Of a DNA stretch of 6,949 bases, positions 1 through 4,991 are shown one piece after another. This DNA comes from an uncultured Bacilli bacterium (GTDB lineage Bacteria; Bacillota_I; Bacilli_A; RF39; UBA660), in assembly GCA_947598455.1 (NCBI GenBank), contig CANQFI010000085.1:1-6949 (forward strand), written 5' to 3'. The notes under the pieces are model-generated. The model worked only from the letters and a program-made list of their open reading frames with translations, was not told the DNA's origin and searched no databases. Position numbers and translations under genes: made by a program. The first letter of the stretch is position 1. Each line of letters starts with the position of its first letter.

Positions 1-473
1 ATATCTTTATCTATTTGTTCAATTTCTCTAGTATTATACAAATGAGAAACTTTAACAGTTACTTCTCCGTTTTCATCATAAACAGTTTTAATTGTTGAAT
101 AACTATTATAAGGACTAATAAAATCGTTAATATTACTTAATAATTCGTTATCATTACTTATCTTGCCAACATCTGTAAGACAATCCTCATAACTTTTCGG
201 ACAATAAAAAGTAAATTCATCCCAACCTTTATTTAAAATACTATAAAATATATTTCTTAAATCTTCATAATTGTTTGGTTCAAAATCATCAACTTGTTTA
301 ACAAATAAATAATTATATTTACGTTCATAAGGATTTCCTTCTTTAATAACTATTTCTTTATTATTTCCAAAAAAATTATCAAATTTATTATAAATCTTTT
401 CATAATTTAAAGCTAAAACACAAATAACTAAAATTATAACAACTGGTAAAACAATATTTTTAATTTTTATCAT
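1..473 (-). CDS. Signal-anchored extracytoplasmic protein, function unknown (partial, 3' end outside window)
   Basis: Reading the minus strand from an ATG at 473-471 gives an open frame that runs off the window edge with at least 157 codons and no stop. GGTGAT (482-477) sits four bases upstream as a ribosome binding site. Residues 1-22 are a short basic start (MIKIK) followed by a hydrophobic stretch (IVLPVVIILVICVLAL) without an obvious lipobox, so it is probably a membrane anchor or uncleaved signal. The rest is hydrophilic and rich in Asn, Tyr, Asp and Glu, with two cysteines close together (FYCPKSYEDCL) that could form a disulfide outside the cell. I do not recognise the domain. The overall look resembles the N-terminal part of secreted transglutaminase-like proteins of gut Firmicutes, but the catalytic part would lie beyond the window, so this is only a weak guess. 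It lies downstream of rpsT on the same strand but is separated from it by a terminator and has its own promoter. Confidence 0.75.
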   Translation of the reverse strand, partial: MIKIKNIVLPVVIILVICVLALNYEKIYNKFDNFFGNNKEIVIKEGNPYERKYNYLFVKQVDDFEPNNYEDLRNIFYSILNKGWDEFTFYCPKSYEDCLTDVGKISNDNELLSNINDFISPYNSYSTIKTVYDENGEVTVKVSHLYNTREIEQIDKD

Positions 474-488
474 GATATCACCAAAATA

Positions 489-498
489 ATTATAGCAT
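489..498 (-). promoter_or_regulatory. Extended -10 promoter for the minus-strand exported-protein gene
   Basis: On the minus strand the sequence ATGCTATAAT contains a perfect TATAAT (494-489) preceded by TGn, an extended -10. No good TTGACA lies 16-18 bases upstream. Transcription would start near 482, leaving a leader of only about nine bases that barely includes the GGTGAT ribosome binding site. Confidence 0.5.
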
Positions 499-552
499 AT
501 AAACTAATTTAAATTCTTAACTTTTTAAGGTACTATACACTTAAAAAACAGA

Positions 553-583
553 ATAAAAAAAATGAAGTACTATTTTACTTCAT
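553..583 (-). terminator. Intrinsic terminator of rpsT, overlapping its stop codon
   Basis: On the minus strand ATGAAGTA (583-576), a six-base loop and TACTTCAT (569-562) form a perfect 8-bp stem followed by a run of eight T (562-555). The rpsT stop codon TAA (577-575) begins in the last bases of the 5' arm. The stem is weak in G/C, but the T tract is long. Confidence 0.75.
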
Positions 584-838
584 ATCTTTTACTTTTTTAT
601 TTAATCTTGATTTTTCTCTATTAGCAGTATTCTTTTTCATAACACCTTTGCTAACAGCTTTATCAATGTTCTTTTGTACTTTCTTTAAAGCTTCAGTAGC
701 AGCGTCTACTTCTTTAGCAGTGATTGCTTTTTCACATTCTTTAATAGAATTTTTAACTCTAGCTTTATATTCATGACCTGCTAAAGTTTTTTTAGCTATA
801 ACTTTAATTGCTTTTTTAGAACTTTTAATATTAGCCAT
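575..838 (-). CDS. rpsT: 30S ribosomal protein S20
   Basis: S20 binds 16S rRNA early in assembly of the small ribosomal subunit. The 87-residue product has the family's usual length and hallmarks: the N-terminal MANIKSSKKAIK segment, a very high Lys content, almost entirely helix-forming sequence with few aromatics, and the C-terminal NTANREKSRLNKKV segment typical of S20. The ATG at 838 is preceded by a strong ribosome binding site (GGAAGGAG, about eight bases upstream). It is a single-gene unit with its own sigma-A promoter and terminator. It is divergent from spoIIP, an arrangement like that of Bacillus, where rpsT lies beside gpr-spoIIP. Identification is firm. Confidence 0.97.
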   Translation of the reverse strand: MANIKSSKKAIKVIAKKTLAGHEYKARVKNSIKECEKAITAKEVDAATEALKKVQKNIDKAVSKGVMKKNTANREKSRLNKKVKDMK

Positions 839-871
839 TCTTCGTCGCTCCTTCCTTTAAATTCAAATAGA

Positions 872-900
872 ATTATACTAAATATTATTGGTAAATGCAA
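872..900 (-). promoter_or_regulatory. Sigma-A promoter of rpsT
   Basis: On the minus strand TTGCAT (900-895) and TATAAT (877-872) are separated by exactly 17 bases. This is a near-consensus housekeeping promoter, with the predicted start about 27 bases upstream of the rpsT start codon. That suits a highly expressed ribosomal protein. Confidence 0.8.
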
Positions 901-968
901 GTAAAAGAACAAAAAACGCCATTTTTTTGAAAATATATACATTATAATTAAAAAAAGGTGATCTTAAT

Positions 969-1883
969 ATGCACAAGAAATTTAAATCAAAAAAGAGGCA
1001 TAAGTTCAATTACTTAAAAATACTTTTCATAATAATTATCATTTATATATCATTTAATTTATCATATAAATTAATTTATAAAAAATATTTAAGTTCTCTA
1101 AATAATGAAGAAATTATTAATCATATTATAAAAAATGCTAAAAATAGTAAAACATCTAATAAAATCCTAAATACTTACCAAAATCCCAGTTATATTCTTA
1201 AAAATAACTTTAAATTAATTGAAAATACGCCTAATACAATAGAAGTTAATGAAGAAATTGAAAAGTCACCTTTACTTGACATATATATTTATAGTACTCA
1301 TGAAACTGAAAGCTATTCTGACGATTATTTAGAAGTATATAATATAACTCCAACTGTCTTAACTATGAATTATATTTTAAAAGATTATTTAACTGATTAT
1401 GGTCTTAATACTTATATTGAAAAGGATAGTGTTACTGATACCTTAAAAGCTAATAATTGGTCCTATCGTTATAGTTATGATGCTTCTAAAATACTTATAG
1501 AAGATACTATTAAAAATAATCCTTCCCTAAAATTAATTATTGATTTACATCGTGATTCATCATCTAAATCAATTACAACCTATGAAATAAATAATACCTC
1601 ATATGCCAAAATCTTATTTGTTGTTGGTTTAAAACATGATAATTACGAAAAAAATTTAGCTCTAGCTACTAAATTAAATGACTTATTAGAAAAAGAAGTC
1701 CCTGGTCTTTCAAGAGGAATAAGTAAAAAAACTGGTGAAGGAGTAAATGGTATTTATAATCAAGATTTATCTGAAAAAAGTATTCTAATTGAACTTGGTG
1801 GACAATATAATGAAATAGAAGAATTAAATAATAGTTTAAAAGTTTTAGCAAAAGTAATCTTAAAATATACAGAAGGTGAATAA
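969..1883 (+). CDS. spoIIP: Stage II sporulation protein P (SpoIIP), peptidoglycan amidase/endopeptidase
   Basis: SpoIIP acts with SpoIID and SpoIIM during engulfment, cleaving septal and peripheral peptidoglycan as the mother-cell membrane moves round the forespore. The 304-residue protein has a basic N-terminus, one membrane segment at about residues 16-36 and an extracytoplasmic region. The C-terminal two thirds carry the SpoIIP (amidase_3-like) signature: IYIYSTHETESY with H111 and E114, LIIDLHRDSS with H194, and SILIELGGQYN with E275. These fit the expected zinc-binding and catalytic residues. It is shorter than the roughly 400-residue Bacillus protein, with less linker between anchor and catalytic domain. 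The start has GGTGAT ten bases upstream. A TATAAT (943-948) lies upstream without a convincing sigma-A -35, so a sporulation sigma factor is possible but unproven. The next gene overlaps its stop by one base. Confidence 0.93.
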   Translation: MHKKFKSKKRHKFNYLKILFIIIIIYISFNLSYKLIYKKYLSSLNNEEIINHIIKNAKNSKTSNKILNTYQNPSYILKNNFKLIENTPNTIEVNEEIEKSPLLDIYIYSTHETESYSDDYLEVYNITPTVLTMNYILKDYLTDYGLNTYIEKDSVTDTLKANNWSYRYSYDASKILIEDTIKNNPSLKLIIDLHRDSSSKSITTYEINNTSYAKILFVVGLKHDNYEKNLALATKLNDLLEKEVPGLSRGISKKTGEGVNGIYNQDLSEKSILIELGGQYNEIEELNNSLKVLAKVILKYTEGE

Positions 1884-2215
1884 TGAAAAATAGTCGCGAA
1901 GCTTGGTTAGTATTTAAACGAATCTTAATAATTTTATTTATTTTCTTTTTAATTAATTATTATCAAGTAGAAAGTGGCAATTATAAAAATGAACTAACTG
2001 AAAAAACAATTCTTACTGAAGAAAAAATTAAAGAGTTTGAAGAAGATGTCAAAAATGGTGAATTTGTCGATATTAAAGACTATACAGAAAGCAATTATAT
2101 TGATACATCAACCCCAGTTGCTACTATTGGCAATAAAGTAGGAAAAACTATTGATAATATAATTAATGAAAAAGCACCTAATTTATTTAAAATAATCAAA
2201 AAATATTTTTTCTAA
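1883..2215 (+). CDS. Small single-pass membrane protein, YqxA-like by position and architecture
   Basis: The ATG overlaps the spoIIP stop (TAATG), so the two genes are almost certainly cotranscribed and translationally coupled; GAAGGTGA at the end of spoIIP serves as ribosome binding site. The 110-residue product has a short charged N-terminus, one membrane segment (about residues 12-26, ILIILFIFFLINYY) and an acidic extracytoplasmic tail with many Glu/Asp residues. It ends in a Lys-rich stretch. In Bacillus the gene after spoIIP is yqxA (DUF3679), a membrane protein of about 110 residues and unknown function. Size, topology and position all agree, but sequence motifs are too weak to be sure. 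A role alongside SpoIIP in the sporulating cell envelope is an inference from context. Confidence 0.7.
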   Translation: MKNSREAWLVFKRILIILFIFFLINYYQVESGNYKNELTEKTILTEEKIKEFEEDVKNGEFVDIKDYTESNYIDTSTPVATIGNKVGKTIDNIINEKAPNLFKIIKKYFF

Positions 2216-2220
2216 GGTAG

Positions 2221-2250
2221 TTGACTTTCAAAATAAAATTGTGATATAAT
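2221..2250 (+). promoter_or_regulatory. Strong sigma-A promoter for the 2275-2850 gene
   Basis: TTGACT (2221-2226) and TATAAT (2245-2250) are separated by 18 bases, and TGa immediately before the -10 makes it an extended -10 promoter. It begins six bases after the yqxA-like stop. The downstream gene therefore does not depend on the sporulation unit. The leader is very short, about 18 bases. Confidence 0.8.
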
Positions 2251-2274
2251 CCCTCTCTTAAAGAGGTGGAATTT

Positions 2275-2850
2275 ATGAAAAATAATGATCCAAAAGTATA
2301 TTTACTAGCTATTAAAAGAGGCAATAACGATTATCTGCCTTTAGAATGGCATTTAACTAAATTTTATCGTAATGAAAACCTTTATACTTTAGAAGGTATT
2401 GATAGTTTTACTAAAAACGTTACTAAAAAAGAATTATTACAAGAAGTATTAAAACTTAATATGATTGATATAAATGAAAGATTTGTTGATTTTGCTATTA
2501 TTTATCCTGTAAATAATAAATTTAACGAATTAAAGGAAGGTTGTATTTTTAAAGATGATCATGAAATCTTAGATGAAAATACCATTATTAGTTATATCAT
2601 TGCTAATAAAAGTAATAAAAGTATACTAAATAAAATAACTAATTTATGTAAAGGTAAAACTGAAGATTATAAAGTTGAAGAATTTAAATACCTTCTTAAA
2701 AATTTAGATTTATTTATTACCGCCAGTCCTGAAAAAACTGTTAAATCTCTTCAAAAGTTTAAAACTGTCAACTATGAAAATCGTCGTAGTATTTTAATTA
2801 AATTATCTAAAAGAGTTATCATTCCTGAATTAAATAAAGAATTTAACTAA
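2275..2850 (+). CDS. Uncharacterised cytoplasmic protein, 191 aa
   Basis: I do not recognise the family. The ATG at 2275 is preferred over an in-frame GTG at 2266 because that GTG lies inside the ribosome binding site GAGGTGG (2263-2269). The product has no signal peptide or membrane segment and is Lys-, Asn- and Ile-rich. The N-terminal part (residues 7-45, with AIKRGNNDYLPLEWHL and FYRNENLYTLEGID) looks like a small alpha/beta fold. The C-terminal half is mostly helix-forming, with repeated Lys/Leu stretches (FKYLLKNLDLF, RRSILIKLSKR). Base and codon use match the neighbours, so it appears native. It has its own strong promoter and a separate promoter follows, so it is probably monocistronic. 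Confidence 0.8.
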   Translation: MKNNDPKVYLLAIKRGNNDYLPLEWHLTKFYRNENLYTLEGIDSFTKNVTKKELLQEVLKLNMIDINERFVDFAIIYPVNNKFNELKEGCIFKDDHEILDENTIISYIIANKSNKSILNKITNLCKGKTEDYKVEEFKYLLKNLDLFITASPEKTVKSLQKFKTVNYENRRSILIKLSKRVIIPELNKEFN

Positions 2851-2866
2851 TAAAATAAAGAAAAAT

Positions 2867-2895
2867 TTGCATTAATTAATAAAATATTTTATATT
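2867..2895 (+). promoter_or_regulatory. Sigma-A promoter for the 2915-3607 gene
   Basis: TTGCAT (2867-2872) and TATATT (2890-2895) are spaced by 17 bases in the short gap after the preceding gene. The predicted start is only about 10-15 bases before the start codon, and the ribosome binding site CAGGAGTGG (2901-2909) lies just downstream of the -10. Confidence 0.65.
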
Positions 2896-2914
2896 TACTG
2901 CAGGAGTGGTTAAA

Positions 2915-3607
2915 ATGGTTGATGAATTTGATCGTGAATTTATGGTAGATTATATTTTAGAAGTAACTGACTATACAATTGAAGATATTAATAAATCTGC
3001 TAAAAATTATGGACAATTACGTCAAATGTATCGTCGTATTAAAGAATGTATGAAAACTTATCCTAAAGAAATCCATGATTATATATCTACTCATAATACT
3101 GATATCTACTATAGTTTAGAGGAATTACATTTAATGAGTTATAACGAATTAGCTGCCTTAAGAACAAAATTGAAAATAGGTAAAAAAGGCAAAAAAGTTG
3201 TTAAAACAGAACCAGACTTTAAACAAACCGAACTTGGTCGAACAATATTCGATTTAATGGAAGAACCTGAACAAATGGTTTTGTCATTTGTAGATGAAGA
3301 AGAGCCAAATGAACAAATTTTAACCGACGCTGAAATAAAAGCAATGTATGGTGAACACTATAGTGACAAAGAATTAAGAGAAAAAGGCATAATTAGAGAA
3401 GGTTATTTCCCTGACGAAGAGAAAATGGCTGAAGCAGCTTTCTATTTAATGATTGGAACCATTGTTGATTTAAACGTTACAATAGCTGGCCATACTCTTA
3501 CATATGAAGAATGTTATGCGATGGGCGAACAAAGAATAAAAGCCTTATATGATATTGTAAGTAATTTCATTCCTCGTGATAATCCAAAACTTAATAAAAG
3601 ACCTTAG
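2915..3607 (+). CDS. Uncharacterised acidic cytoplasmic protein, 230 aa
   Basis: I do not recognise the family. The ATG at 2915 follows CAGGAGTGG by five bases; an in-frame GTG at 2906 lies inside that site and is rejected. The first 90 residues are helical, with a segment YSLEELHLMSYNELAALRTK that looks like a small helical domain. A basic Gly/Lys linker follows (about residues 89-98, KIGKKGKKVV). The second half is acidic, including the Glu-rich stretch DEEEPNE, and ends in a helical region with AEAAFYLMIGTIVDLNVTIAG. That last part contains the only hydrophobic run, which is too short and mixed for a clear membrane span. There is no export signal. The gene is bracketed by its own promoter and a terminator, so it is a single-gene unit. 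Confidence 0.8.
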   Translation: MVDEFDREFMVDYILEVTDYTIEDINKSAKNYGQLRQMYRRIKECMKTYPKEIHDYISTHNTDIYYSLEELHLMSYNELAALRTKLKIGKKGKKVVKTEPDFKQTELGRTIFDLMEEPEQMVLSFVDEEEPNEQILTDAEIKAMYGEHYSDKELREKGIIREGYFPDEEKMAEAAFYLMIGTIVDLNVTIAGHTLTYEECYAMGEQRIKALYDIVSNFIPRDNPKLNKRP

Positions 3608-3617
3608 GTCTTTTTTT
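3596..3617 (+). terminator. Intrinsic terminator overlapping the stop codon of the 2915-3607 gene
   Basis: AAAAGACC (3596-3603), a three-base loop TTA and GGTCTTTT (3607-3614) form an 8-bp stem, and the T run extends to 3617. The TAG stop (3605-3607) lies in the loop and the first base of the 3' arm, so the coding sequence supplies half of the hairpin. Confidence 0.85.
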
Positions 3618-3623
3618 AGTTGA

Positions 3624-3652
3624 TAGAAATATCTAAAAATATGTGGTATATT
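3624..3652 (+). promoter_or_regulatory. Extended -10 promoter of the tyrosine recombinase gene
   Basis: TATATT (3647-3652) is preceded by TGg, an extended -10. A weak -35 match TAGAAA (3624-3629) lies 17 bases upstream; a better-looking TTGATA (3620-3625) is 21 bases away, which is too far. The strong ribosome binding site AGAGGAGGT (3661-3669) follows. Confidence 0.5.
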
Positions 3653-3674
3653 TAAAAAGTAGAGGAGGTATAAC

Positions 3675-4595
3675 ATGGAAAATGATTTATTAAAAAACAT
3701 TAAAAAATTTATTAAATATCTTAATGATGAAAAAAGATACCCATCTACAACGATAACTAGCTATACTAAAGATTTAGATAACTATTATGGTTATATCATA
3801 GCCAAAAAAATAAATTATAAAAAGATAACCAAAGAAGAAATAAGAAGTTACTTAAAATACTTAGATGAATTAAAATATTCAAAAAGTACTATCTCTCGTA
3901 TATTAAGTACTTTAAGACACTTTTATACCTACTTAGTTACTAATAATATTGTTGAAATAAATGAATTTAAATTAATAAAAAATCCCAAAAAAGATAAAAA
4001 GTTACCTAACTTTCTACAAAGTGATGAATTAGATAAAATCTTTTCTTCAATTGATACAAGTAGTGCTTTAGGTCTTCGTAATCGTCTAATAATTGAACTT
4101 TTATATGCCACAGGTCTTCGTGTATCAGAATTAACAAATCTTAAAATAAAAGATCTTGATCTTGCATCCCGTGAAATAAAAGTATATGGTAAAGGTGGCA
4201 AAGAAAGAATTGTTCTTTTTGGTGATTATGCTAAAAAATACCTAAAAGAATATTTAGCTACTTCAAGGAATGAATTACTAAATGGTAAAAATTCTCATTA
4301 TTTATTTATCAATCATAATGGTGAAGAATTAACTAGTCGTGGTGTTGAATATATTATTGATGAAATAGTCAAAAACTGTGCTTTAAAGCATAATATATCT
4401 CCTCACGTTCTAAGACATACCTTTGCTACAGATATGTTAAATAATGGTGCTGACTTAAAAAGTGTTCAAGAATTGCTTGGTCACTCATCCTTATCTACGA
4501 CCCAAATTTATACTCATATAACCAATGAACGATTACGTAGTGTTTATTTAAAAAGTTTTCCTCGTCAACAAGAAAAAGTTGACAAGCTTAAATAA
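3675..4595 (+). CDS. xerD: Tyrosine recombinase XerC/XerD family (XerD-like)
   Basis: This is a site-specific recombinase of the type that resolves chromosome dimers at dif together with FtsK. The 306-residue length is standard for Xer. Residues 3-95 form the helical SAM-like core-binding domain, and about 110-295 the catalytic domain. All six active-site residues are visible: R149 (ATGLRVSEL), K173 (YGKGGKER), H244 and R247 (SPHVLRHTFATDML), H270 (LLGHSSLSTTQ) and the nucleophile Y279 (IYTH). HVLRH and NGADL favour XerD over XerC, but the paralogues cannot be separated safely by eye, and the gene is not in the usual Bacillus xerD neighbourhood. The start is clear (AGAGGAGGT, five bases before ATG). 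No phage genes flank it, so a housekeeping role is more likely than an integrase. The RNA element that begins about 20 bases after its stop would also serve as its terminator. Confidence 0.92.
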   Translation: MENDLLKNIKKFIKYLNDEKRYPSTTITSYTKDLDNYYGYIIAKKINYKKITKEEIRSYLKYLDELKYSKSTISRILSTLRHFYTYLVTNNIVEINEFKLIKNPKKDKKLPNFLQSDELDKIFSSIDTSSALGLRNRLIIELLYATGLRVSELTNLKIKDLDLASREIKVYGKGGKERIVLFGDYAKKYLKEYLATSRNELLNGKNSHYLFINHNGEELTSRGVEYIIDEIVKNCALKHNISPHVLRHTFATDMLNNGADLKSVQELLGHSSLSTTQIYTHITNERLRSVYLKSFPRQQEKVDKLK

Positions 4596-4608
4596 ATGTG
4601 CCAATTTT
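4579..4608 (+). promoter_or_regulatory. Possible promoter for the tandem RNA element region
   Basis: A perfect -35 hexamer TTGACA (4579-4584) lies inside the last codons of the recombinase gene. Eighteen bases later only a poor -10 (AATTTT, 4603-4608) is found. If used, transcription would begin near 4615, right at the GTGAG that opens the first RNA element. Read-through from the recombinase promoter is the alternative. Confidence 0.35.
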
Positions 4609-4615
4609 TTAACAA

Positions 4616-4685
4616 GTGAGAGCACATAAGTAATATAACGAGCTGTGCTGAGTGAAGAGCTTACACGAGAAATCGGAGTCACGAA
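4616..4685 (+). promoter_or_regulatory. Structured RNA element, copy 1 (putative attenuator / riboswitch-like)
   Basis: The order is GTGAG (4616-4620); stem P2, AGCACA (4621-4626) with TGTGCT (4644-4649), closing a 17-base loop that ends in TAAnnAGC; stem P3, 4650-4653 with 4659-4662, closing a 5-base loop; then the conserved block ACACGAGAAATCGGAGTCAC (4663-4682). Inside the block CGA-GAAA-TCG can form a GNRA-tetraloop hairpin, and GTG (4616-4618) can pair with CAC (4664-4666) as a short closing stem. The last bases of the block are the 5' arm of a terminator. Copy 2 at 4879 has the same order of parts, with compensatory changes in P2 and P3. This is strong evidence for a real RNA fold. I cannot assign a known riboswitch class; the signal it senses is unknown. 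Confidence 0.7.
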
Positions 4686-4706
4686 AATTTTATTCGTGGC
4701 TTTTTT
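4678..4706 (+). terminator. Intrinsic terminator of RNA element copy 1
   Basis: GTCACGAA (4678-4685), loop AATTTTA and TTCGTGGC (4693-4700) form an 8-bp stem with one G-T pair, followed by six T. The 5' arm begins inside the conserved block, so folding of the element and of the terminator can influence each other. It may also end transcription from the recombinase gene. Confidence 0.85.
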
Positions 4707-4748
4707 ATATCTTTTAAACCATGAATAAAAAGAAAGGAAGGTGATTTT

Positions 4749-4895
4749 ATGAAATCATTATATACTTGGCTAGTCATGCTATCAAAAGAAAAACTACAAT
4801 TTAAAGTTCAAAAACTCTTAGGTAAAGTCTATTTTGTTATTTATAAAATTACTTTCCTAGGGCTTTTAAACTCAAGGTGTGAGTATGTATATTAA
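4749..4895 (+). CDS. Small ORF 1, 48 aa, unknown; ends inside RNA element copy 2
   Basis: A strong ribosome binding site (GGAAGGTGAT, 4736-4745) precedes the ATG, supporting real translation. The 48-residue product (starts MKSLYTWLVMLSKEK, ends NSRCEYVY) is basic and moderately hydrophobic, with aromatic and Leu/Val/Ile runs but no clear signal peptide, and matches nothing I recognise. It starts 42 bases after the first terminator. Its last codons form the GTGAG and the 5' strand of P2 of the second element, and its TAA stop (4893-4895) falls in the P2 loop. A ribosome finishing this ORF would therefore block P2 and probably the rest of copy 2. It could be a regulatory leader peptide, a small functional protein or both; the leader role is an inference from the overlap. 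Confidence 0.6.
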   Translation: MKSLYTWLVMLSKEKLQFKVQKLLGKVYFVIYKITFLGLLNSRCEYVY

Positions 4896-4941
4896 ATAGC
4901 TACATAGGGATTGTATCCTACACGAGAAATCGGAGTCACTT
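4879..4941 (+). promoter_or_regulatory. Structured RNA element, copy 2 (putative attenuator / riboswitch-like)
   Basis: This copy has the same architecture as copy 1: GTGAG (4879-4883); P2 TATGTA (4884-4889) with TACATA (4901-4906) around an 11-base loop that again ends in TAAnnAGC; P3 4907-4910 with 4916-4919 around a 5-base loop; then the conserved block (4920-4939). Compared with copy 1, five of six P2 pairs and two of four P3 pairs are changed with pairing kept, while the GTGAG, the TAAnnAGC and the 3' block are nearly invariant. That pattern is expected for an RNA with conserved recognition nucleotides on variable helices. Its 5' half is also coding sequence for small ORF 1. It stands 53 bases before small ORF 2 and is the last regulatory gate before the nucleotidyltransferase operon. 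Confidence 0.72.
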
Positions 4942-4960
4942 TAAACAAGTGACTCTTTTT
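4933..4960 (+). terminator. Intrinsic terminator of RNA element copy 2
   Basis: GAGTCACTT (4933-4941), loop TAAAC and AAGTGACTC (4947-4955) form a perfect 9-bp stem followed by five T, then GTTT. It is the stronger of the two terminators and lies between the promoterless downstream operon and everything upstream. Expression of the downstream genes therefore probably depends on antitermination here. Confidence 0.9.
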
Positions 4961-4991
4961 GTTTAATTATAAAAAAGAAAGGATGATGAAT

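Noticed and set aside
522..547. AT-only hairpin TTTTTAAG / CTTAAAAA between the first gene and rpsT
   Set aside because: The 8-bp stem has one G-C pair and a 10-base loop; the rpsT terminator beside it already explains the region.
1669..1851. 60-codon minus-strand ORF within spoIIP
   Set aside because: It lies wholly inside the conserved catalytic part of spoIIP and has no ribosome binding site or recognisable protein.
2198..2211. Perfect palindrome AAAAAATATTTTTT at the end of the yqxA-like gene
   Set aside because: It has no G/C pairs and no usable loop, and encodes Lys-Lys-Tyr-Phe-Phe; too weak to call a terminator.
3929..4201. 90-codon minus-strand ORF within the recombinase gene
   Set aside because: It is antisense to conserved catalytic residues and its product looks like a reverse reading of the real gene.
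4596..4619. Seven-codon ORF (MCQFFNK) starting directly after the recombinase stop and ending in GTGAG of RNA element 1
   Set aside because: There is no ribosome binding site; reinitiation from the TAA-ATG junction is possible but nothing else supports it.
4644..4682. Hammerhead-ribozyme-like core in RNA element 1 (CTGAGTGA ... GAAA ... GTC)
   Set aside because: The CTGANGA box has an extra base and copy 2 lacks it altogether, while the GAAA is explained as a tetraloop; no three-stem hammerhead can be drawn in both copies.
4849..4873. dif-like sequence (ACTTTCCTAGG ... TTTTAAACT) near the Xer gene
   Set aside because: The arms resemble XerC and XerD half-sites, but the total is about 22 bases instead of 28, with no 6-base centre, and it lies inside small ORF 1.
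4616..4960. CRISPR array or type III toxin-antitoxin RNA repeats
   Set aside because: There are only two copies about 260 bases apart, with terminators and small ORFs between them and no cas or ToxN-like gene.
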